Origin: Cryobacterium sp.
GTDB taxonomy: Bacteria; Actinomycetota; Actinomycetes; Actinomycetales; Microbacteriaceae
Assembly: GCA_019638975.1 (NCBI GenBank)
Contig: JAHBST010000010.1
Span: 1 to 39,415 of the forward strand
DNA length: 39,415 bases
Reading direction: 5' to 3'
Part shown: positions 35,064 to 39,415 of the stretch, piece after piece
How positions within the stretch are numbered: the stretch's first letter is position 1
Layout of the letters: each line of letters opens with the position of its first letter
Notes under the pieces: generated by a model
Database searches by the model: none
What the model saw: only the letters and a program-made list of their open reading frames with translations
Told to the model about the DNA's origin: nothing
Made by a program: the position numbers and the translations under genes

Positions 35064-35777
35064 ATGAACGTTCCAGCAACCGCAGCCGAAACTGCGTCCA
35101 CCGAGCCGCCGCGACTCAATCGTGAAGCGATCGTCGACGCCGGGATGCTCATCGCGTCGCGACCGGGTGCGGCATCCGTGACCGTTCGAGACCTCGGCCG
35201 ACAACTCGGAGTCGACCCCACGGCGATCTATCGACACTTCCGCAACAAGAAAGAGCTCATGGCCGCGCTCCTCGAGCGTCTTATTTCGATGGCGGCGGCG
35301 CGAGCACGCGAAGACCCGCGCGACTGGAAGGCCGCGCTCACCGAACTTGCCGACAATCTTCTCGACGTGTACCTCGAATACCCCGCCGTTGCCGCCGAAG
35401 CGGCGATTCTGTCGAGCGGAGGGACTGCCGAACTCGACGGCATCGAGTTCATACTCCATTGCCTCACTCGGGCCGGGCTTCAGGGCACGGCGTTGATCGA
35501 GCACTACCAGTTGTTTTCGAGCCACATGCTTGCGCTCGGCTCGATCATCGCCCAAACGGAGATCGCCCAAACGGAGTACTCTCGCCCTCGCCGTGGCGAG
35601 GGCGCGGAGACCGCCGACCATGCGTACGTGCCGGAGACGGTCGGCGCGACCCGATCCGGGCATCCGATCACCGCGGAAAATCGCGAGTCGCTCCTGGCGC
35701 TCGACGACTTCGGGGTCTACCGCACGGGCATCCGGATGATTCTTGCGAGCGCGGAGGCCGCCGGCGCGCGGTCGTGA
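35064..35777 (+). CDS. TetR-family transcriptional regulator
   Basis: This 237-residue protein has a TetR-type helix-turn-helix at about 21-66 (VTVRDLGRQLGVDPTAIYRHF) and a helical ligand domain. The ATG lies about where transcription would begin from a TTGACA at 35027 and a weak -10 near 35052, so the message may be leaderless; no ribosome site is visible. Residues IAQTEIAQTE come from a perfect 15-bp tandem duplication (35547-35576), followed at once by a 10-bp-arm inverted repeat. The ligand domain may therefore be variable here. It probably represses the divergent degradative operon and itself. Confidence 0.9.
   Translation: MNVPATAAETASTEPPRLNREAIVDAGMLIASRPGAASVTVRDLGRQLGVDPTAIYRHFRNKKELMAALLERLISMAAARAREDPRDWKAALTELADNLLDVYLEYPAVAAEAAILSSGGTAELDGIEFILHCLTRAGLQGTALIEHYQLFSSHMLALGSIIAQTEIAQTEYSRPRRGEGAETADHAYVPETVGATRSGHPITAENRESLLALDDFGVYRTGIRMILASAEAAGARS
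35547..35576 (+). repeat. Perfect 15-bp tandem duplication inside the TetR gene
   Basis: ATCGCCCAAACGGAG occurs twice back to back, encoding IAQTE twice. Being a multiple of three it keeps the frame. It looks like recent replication slippage. Confidence 0.9.
35583..35604. repeat. Inverted repeat inside the TetR gene
   Basis: CGCCCTCGCC and GGCGAGGGCG are perfect complements separated by GT. This is six bases after the 15-bp duplication, so a hairpin may have caused the slippage. Confidence 0.85.
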
Positions 35778-35852
35778 GCGAAGCCTATTTCACTCCTGTC
35801 ACACACCCTCCTGAATGATGAAAGTCAGGTTCGCGGGGAGCGAACGGAAAAA

Positions 35853-35879
35853 CTGGCACTCTCTGTACGAGAGTGCTAA
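35853..35879. promoter_or_regulatory. CIRCE element (HrcA operator) before hsp20
   Basis: The left arm CTGGCACTC (7 of 9 match to TTAGCACTC), exactly nine bases, then a perfect GAGTGCTAA. It overlaps a plausible promoter: -35 CTGGCA (35853-35858), 18 bp, -10 TAATTT (35877-35882). Confidence 0.85.
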
Positions 35880-35889
35880 TTTTGTATTA

Positions 35890-35910
35890 GTTGAGTCGAG
35901 TGGACTCAAG
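35890..35910. promoter_or_regulatory. HAIR element (HspR operator) before hsp20
   Basis: GTTGAGT, seven bases, then ACTCAAG. This matches the HAIR consensus CTTGAGT-N7-ACTCAAG at 13 of 14 positions. It lies just downstream of the inferred -10, around the transcription start. Confidence 0.85.
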
Positions 35911-35928
35911 TATTGAAGGAGTACTGAA

Positions 35929-36357
35929 ATGGCAATGTTGTTTGATCCGTTTCGTGAGCTGGATCGTCTCGCCTCGAACCTCATGGATTCGCGGCAGGGC
36001 CCACGACTCATGCCCATCGACCTGCACAAGGATGGCGATCTGTACATCCTGAACGCAGACCTGCCCGGCATCGACCCGGGCTCGGTCGACGTGGACGTCG
36101 ATGGTCAAGTGCTCACGATTCGCGCCGAGCGGACGCCGCGCAGCGACGACGTCAAGTGGCTCGCCCACGAACGGCCGAGCGGTTCGTTCCTGCGCCAGTT
36201 GAACCTCGGTGACGGAATCGACACAGCGCACATCAGCGCGAGCTACGACAACGGTGTGCTGAGCATCATGATTCCCGTGAGCGAGAAGGCCAAGCCGCGC
36301 AAAATCGCGGTGCAGGCGGCCAGTTCGGAGGCTCCCGTCGAAGTGACGGCGGGTTAG
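35929..36357 (+). CDS. Hsp20/alpha-crystallin small heat-shock protein
   Basis: This 142-residue chaperone has an alpha-crystallin domain (about 28-130) with YILNADLPGIDPGSVDVDV near its start and ASYDNGVLSIMIPV near its end, flanked by a short N-terminal arm and a C-terminal tail. Such proteins hold unfolding proteins in soluble complexes. AAGGAG precedes the ATG. It is under both a CIRCE and a HAIR element, so HrcA and HspR may both repress it. A strong terminator follows, shared in space with the end of the convergent ATPase gene. Confidence 0.95.
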   Translation: MAMLFDPFRELDRLASNLMDSRQGPRLMPIDLHKDGDLYILNADLPGIDPGSVDVDVDGQVLTIRAERTPRSDDVKWLAHERPSGSFLRQLNLGDGIDTAHISASYDNGVLSIMIPVSEKAKPRKIAVQAASSEAPVEVTAG

Positions 36358-36373
36358 CCGACAACGTATCGCG

Positions 36374-36408
36374 AGTAATGGCTGGGGTCACTCCCAGCCA
36401 TTACTTTT
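36374..36408 (+). terminator. Rho-independent terminator of hsp20
   Basis: A perfect 13-bp stem (AGTAATGGCTGGG and its complement, arms 36374-36386 and 36393-36405) with a six-base loop runs into TTTT. The right arm overlaps the stop codon of the convergent P-type ATPase gene. No T-run exists in the leftward direction, so it serves hsp20 mainly. Confidence 0.85.
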
Positions 36409-38296
36409 GCTCGGCAAGTTGCGCTCGACGAGAGTTCGCGTTCAATCGACGGCTTGGCATTGAGGGCGCTCGTTGGCCTCCCAACGCACGAAGGGCGTTC
36501 AGGATCGTCGCGAGATCAACGACCTCCTGCAACGCCGCGCCGACAATCGCAGGCAGAAACCCCAGAGCACCGACCACCATGAGGCCGACGCTGAGCGCGA
36601 TTCCGAGCCAAATGCTTTGCAAGGCCACTCGCATCGTTCTCTGGCCGATCGCCATCGCGTCCGCCGTTTTCGATATGTCGTCAAGAACGATCACAACGTC
36701 GGCAGATTCGCTCGCGGCCGTCGCACCTCTAGCTCCCATGGCGATACCGACATCCGCCACAGCGAGCACGGGTGCGTCATTCACGCCATCCCCCACCATG
36801 ATGACGGGTCGCTCGGGAATCGACTTCAGAATCTGGACCTTGTCCTGCGGCAGAAGCTCCGCGTGAACTTCTTCCAGCTCGAGATCGTCGGCGATGAAGC
36901 GGGCCGTGTCCTTCGAATCACCCGTGAGCATGAGGAACCGCACGACACCGAGCTTTCCGAACCGTGACATCGTCGATGCCGCGTTCTCTCGAAGCCGATC
37001 GCTCAACACGATAGCGCCGGCGAACCGGCCCGCCACTGCCACGTACACGGCAAGCTCGCCGCTCACAATCGATGTCGGTGCCGCATCCGAGGCATGTTCG
37101 CCCACGAACCCGAGTTTTCCAACGACCACTTCCCGGCCGTCGATGATGGCGACGACCCCATTCGTCGCCTCCTCGCGCGCACTCGTCACAGCGGGGAGAG
37201 CCAGACCCCGCTCGTGCGCGGCGTCGACAACCGCCATGGCGAGCACGTGCGACGAATGTGTTTCGGCGGCAGCGACGAGCGCGAACAATTCGTCCTCCGC
37301 AAAACCGCCCGCCGGCCGAACAGCGACGACAGTGGGGTCGCCGTGGGTCAGGGTCCCCGTCTTGTCGAAAGCCACTGTGCGCGCGTGCGACAACCGTTCG
37401 AGAGTTCCACCGCCCTTCACGATGATCCCGAACCGGGACGCACGGCTCATGCCGCCCATGAACGCCACTGGCGCCGCGATGAGCAGCGGGCACGGCGTGG
37501 CAACCACGAGCACTTCCGCGAACCGGACGGGGTCCCCCGAGAAGAGCCATGCGAGCCCCGCGATGAGAAGCGAGACTGCGGTGAACGGAACGGCGTAGCG
37601 GTCCGCGAGCCGGACGAGAGGCGCCTTGCTTTCCTGGGCATCCGCCACGAGCGCGACAATGCGCTGATACTGGCTGTCCTGCGCGAGAGCGATCGCGCGA
37701 ATGATGACAGCACTTTCGCCGTTGAGGGAACCGCTCGGGAGCATCTCGCCCTTCTCGCGCTCGACCGGAAGGCTTTCACCGGTCAGGGACGACTCATCGA
37801 ACGTTCCGGAATCCGATTCGAGAACGCCGTCAACCGGCACGAGCTCGGAGGGTCGCACGAGCAACCTGTCGCCGACGGCTACCGCGGTTGCTGGGATCTC
37901 CTCGATGGCTTCGTCGTCGGCCAGGCGGTGAGCTGATTGAGGCGAGCGGTTCAGAAGCGCCGTCAGTTCCCTTTGCGCCCTGCCTGACGCATAGTCCTCG
38001 AGGGCTTCGCCGCCGGAGAGCATGAGAACGATGACGAGACTCGCCCAAAACTCGCCCACGAGAACTGTCGCGATGATCGCCATGATCGCGAGAGCATCGA
38101 TGCCCCACTGGCCGCCGATGAGGTTCTTGACCATATCCCATGCCTGCAGTGCGGCGACCATGAGAGCAAATCCGCTAATGCTCCACTGTGCGGCCGTCGC
38201 CAAACCGGTCAGGGCCAGAATGCTGCCGAGCGCGGCGACGAGCACCGTCATCGCGACGATCGGGTACTTGCGAATGGCCGTACCGAGCCGGTTCAT
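36401..38296 (-). CDS. P1B-type metal ATPase with TPCP motif
   Basis: This 631-residue P-type ATPase has the TGES actuator loop (172-175), membrane motif TPCP (267-270), phosphorylation site DKTGTLT (D311) and GDGVNDAP (502 onward). TPC marks a P1B subgroup distinct from CPC copper and SPC cobalt pumps; its metal is not settled. There is no N-terminal metal-binding domain, and the only Cys I see is the one in TPCP. The usual His-Pro motif reads SSHV (348-351). ATG 38296 is chosen because upstream residues look non-coding, but its ribosome site is poor. Confidence 0.85.
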   Translation of the reverse strand: MNRLGTAIRKYPIVAMTVLVAALGSILALTGLATAAQWSISGFALMVAALQAWDMVKNLIGGQWGIDALAIMAIIATVLVGEFWASLVIVLMLSGGEALEDYASGRAQRELTALLNRSPQSAHRLADDEAIEEIPATAVAVGDRLLVRPSELVPVDGVLESDSGTFDESSLTGESLPVEREKGEMLPSGSLNGESAVIIRAIALAQDSQYQRIVALVADAQESKAPLVRLADRYAVPFTAVSLLIAGLAWLFSGDPVRFAEVLVVATPCPLLIAAPVAFMGGMSRASRFGIIVKGGGTLERLSHARTVAFDKTGTLTHGDPTVVAVRPAGGFAEDELFALVAAAETHSSHVLAMAVVDAAHERGLALPAVTSAREEATNGVVAIIDGREVVVGKLGFVGEHASDAAPTSIVSGELAVYVAVAGRFAGAIVLSDRLRENAASTMSRFGKLGVVRFLMLTGDSKDTARFIADDLELEEVHAELLPQDKVQILKSIPERPVIMVGDGVNDAPVLAVADVGIAMGARGATAASESADVVIVLDDISKTADAMAIGQRTMRVALQSIWLGIALSVGLMVVGALGFLPAIVGAALQEVVDLATILNALRALGGQRAPSMPSRRLNANSRRAQLAEQK

Positions 38297-38386
38297 GACT
38301 CCAGTACTACTCGGAAGCCACGCGACGCTCCAGCAAGGCAAGGCTCCCCTCAGTCCCATTGCCCACGACAAATGCGCCTCGCGGTT

Positions 38387-38418
38387 GCGAATGCGCCCGC
38401 GTGAGCGGGCGCATTCGC
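38387..38418 (-). terminator. Long GC-rich hairpin after isocitrate dehydrogenase
   Basis: A perfect 14-bp stem (GCGAATGCGCCCGC and its complement) closes on four bases (GTGA). No T-run follows in either direction. It lies 47 bp after the isocitrate dehydrogenase stop. A smaller hairpin (GGCGC and GCGCC around GTGT, 38443-38456) lies nearer the stop. It is probably a U-less terminator or 3'-end stabiliser. Confidence 0.55.
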
Positions 38419-38464
38419 GGCACGCGGGCGCACTGACGATGTGGCGCGTGTGCGCCGCAGTGCG

Positions 38465-39415
38465 TCAGCCCAGGCGCGCCTTCAAGTTGTCCGCGAGCGC
38501 GGCGAGGAACTCCTCCGTCGTGAGGTAGCTCTGATCAGGTCCCACGAGGAGCGCGAGATCTTTCGTCATCTTGCCCGACTCGACCGTCGTCACCACGACA
38601 TCCTCGAGCGTGTGCGAGAAGTCGATGAGCGCCTCGTTGCCGTCGAGCTTGCCGCGGTGGGCCAGCGCGCGCGTCCACGCATAGATCGAGGCGATCGGGT
38701 TCGTGGAAGTCGGCTTGCCGGCCTGGTGCTGGCGGTAGTGGCGCGTGACGGTGCCGTGAGCGGCCTCCGCCTCGACGATCTTGCCATCCGGGGTCGTGAG
38801 CACGCTCGTCATCAGGCCCAGCGAACCGAAGCCCTGCGCCACGGTGTCGGACTGCACGTCGCCGTCATAGTTCTTGCACGCCCAGACGTACCCACCCTCC
38901 CACTTGAGGGATGCCGCGACCATGTCGTCGATCAGACGGTGCTCGTACGTGATCCCCGCGGCCTCGAACTTCGCCTTGAATTCGCTCTCGAACACCTCGG
39001 CAAAGAGGTCCTTGAAGCGGCCGTCGTACGCCTTCAGAATTGTGTTCTTCGTCGAGAGGTACACGGGGTACCCGCGGTCGAGTCCATAGCTGAGCGAAGC
39101 GCGCGCGAAATCGCGAATGGAATCATCGAGGTTGTACATGCCCATCGCCACGCCGGACCCCGGCGACTGGAACACCTCGAAGCTTTGCGGCTCGCTGCCA
39201 TCCTTCGGCGTGAACGTCATCGTGAGGGTTCCTTCGCCCTCGAAGCGGAAGTCTGTCGCGCGGTACTGGTCGCCGAACGCGTGACGGCCGATAATGATCG
39301 GCTTGTTCCAGCCGGGCACGAGGCGCGGGATGTTGGAAATGATGATCGGCTCGCGGAAGATCGTGCCGCCGAGGATGTTGCGGATTGTACCGTTCGGGCT
39401 GCGCCACATCTTCTT
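38465..39415 (-). CDS. icd: NADP-dependent isocitrate dehydrogenase, C-terminal part (cut by window end)
   Basis: About 316 residues are present and the N-terminal quarter lies beyond the window. The enzyme oxidises isocitrate to 2-oxoglutarate in the TCA cycle. Motifs are those of the homodimeric, eukaryote-like class: [51 protein letters not shown] and [11 protein letters not shown], the last of which sets NADP preference. The gene ends [11 protein letters not shown]. It is an ordinary housekeeping gene. Confidence 0.96.
   Translation of the reverse strand, partial: KKMWRSPNGTIRNILGGTIFREPIIISNIPRLVPGWNKPIIIGRHAFGDQYRATDFRFEGEGTLTMTFTPKDGSEPQSFEVFQSPGSGVAMGMYNLDDSIRDFARASLSYGLDRGYPVYLSTKNTILKAYDGRFKDLFAEVFESEFKAKFEAAGITYEHRLIDDMVAASLKWEGGYVWACKNYDGDVQSDTVAQGFGSLGLMTSVLTTPDGKIVEAEAAHGTVTRHYRQHQAGKPTSTNPIASIYAWTRALAHRGKLDGNEALIDFSHTLEDVVVTTVESGKMTKDLALLVGPDQSYLTTEEFLAALADNLKARLG

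Noticed and set aside
35829-35846. Terminator for the TetR gene (GTTCGC and GCGAAC)
   Set aside because: The stem is only six base pairs with no T-run downstream, so I could not support it.
38297-38371. Longer N-terminus for the TPC-type ATPase
   Set aside because: The extra 25 residues look like translated non-coding DNA. The chosen ATG has a poor ribosome site, so this is not certain.
1-39415. CRISPR array, tRNA, rRNA, insertion sequence or phage genes
   Set aside because: I looked for regularly spaced repeats, tRNA-like arms, transposase motifs and phage proteins and saw none. A covariance-model scan would be needed to exclude small RNAs.

Overview
The window is about 39.4 kb of GC-rich, densely coded bacterial DNA. 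I read it as an actinobacterial chromosome, probably Microbacteriaceae or a close relative, though I cannot name the genus. The reasons are the strong G/C third-position bias, many GTG starts, at least two apparently leaderless genes, a deazaflavin (F420)-type reductase, an LAxTG (class E) sortase signal, HspR-type HAIR and HrcA-type CIRCE elements, a CsoR copper operon, and a marked excess of the word GGATGC/GCATCC. I saw no rRNA, tRNA, insertion sequence, integrase, prophage or CRISPR array.

Layout, left to right. (1) 292-3905 (+): two tandem GH20 beta-N-acetylhexosaminidases, one without and one with a signal peptide, and a small Ddn-like flavoprotein. (2) 3922-9610 (-): an MFS exporter, then csoR-copZ-copA with two CsoR operators, then glycerol kinase 9 bp after copA. 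(3) 9940-11994 (+): a large surface beta-helix protein with an LAVTG sorting signal. (4) 12021-13561 (+): a small membrane protein and nagA, facing the minus-strand operon at 19943-13575 (ROK repressor, sugar-binding lipoprotein, two permeases, ROK sugar kinase, nagB). (5) 20117-27873 (+): a four-gene ABC system with two huge FtsX-type permeases and two ATPases, convergent with a secreted 1194-residue subtilase (31469-27885, -). (6) 34932-31635 (-): a tightly coupled operon of amidohydrolase, NIPSNAP-like protein and FAD monooxygenase, divergent from a TetR-family gene (35064-35777). (7) 35929-36357 (+): an Hsp20 gene with stacked CIRCE and HAIR operators, convergent with a TPC-type P1B ATPase (38296-36401, -). 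(8) The 3' part of NADP-dependent isocitrate dehydrogenase, cut by the window end.

How the genes fit together. Regions 1 and 4 together look like an almost complete chito-oligosaccharide/GlcNAc route: secreted hexosaminidase, ABC uptake (no ATPase gene here, so a shared MsiK-like ATPase is likely), cytoplasmic hexosaminidase, ROK kinase, NagA and NagB to fructose-6-phosphate. The ROK repressor is the obvious regulator: it appears leaderless, has an inverted repeat over its own promoter, and a related 27-bp palindrome precedes the GH20 pair 20 kb away. The most likely undescribed unit is region 6, where three overlapping genes of degradative type are controlled from a divergent promoter whose two -35 boxes form the arms of one palindrome. 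Other points of interest are three tandem GTTAC/GTTAT boxes at 11-bp spacing (MtrA-like) before the subtilase, and the double heat-shock operator before hsp20.
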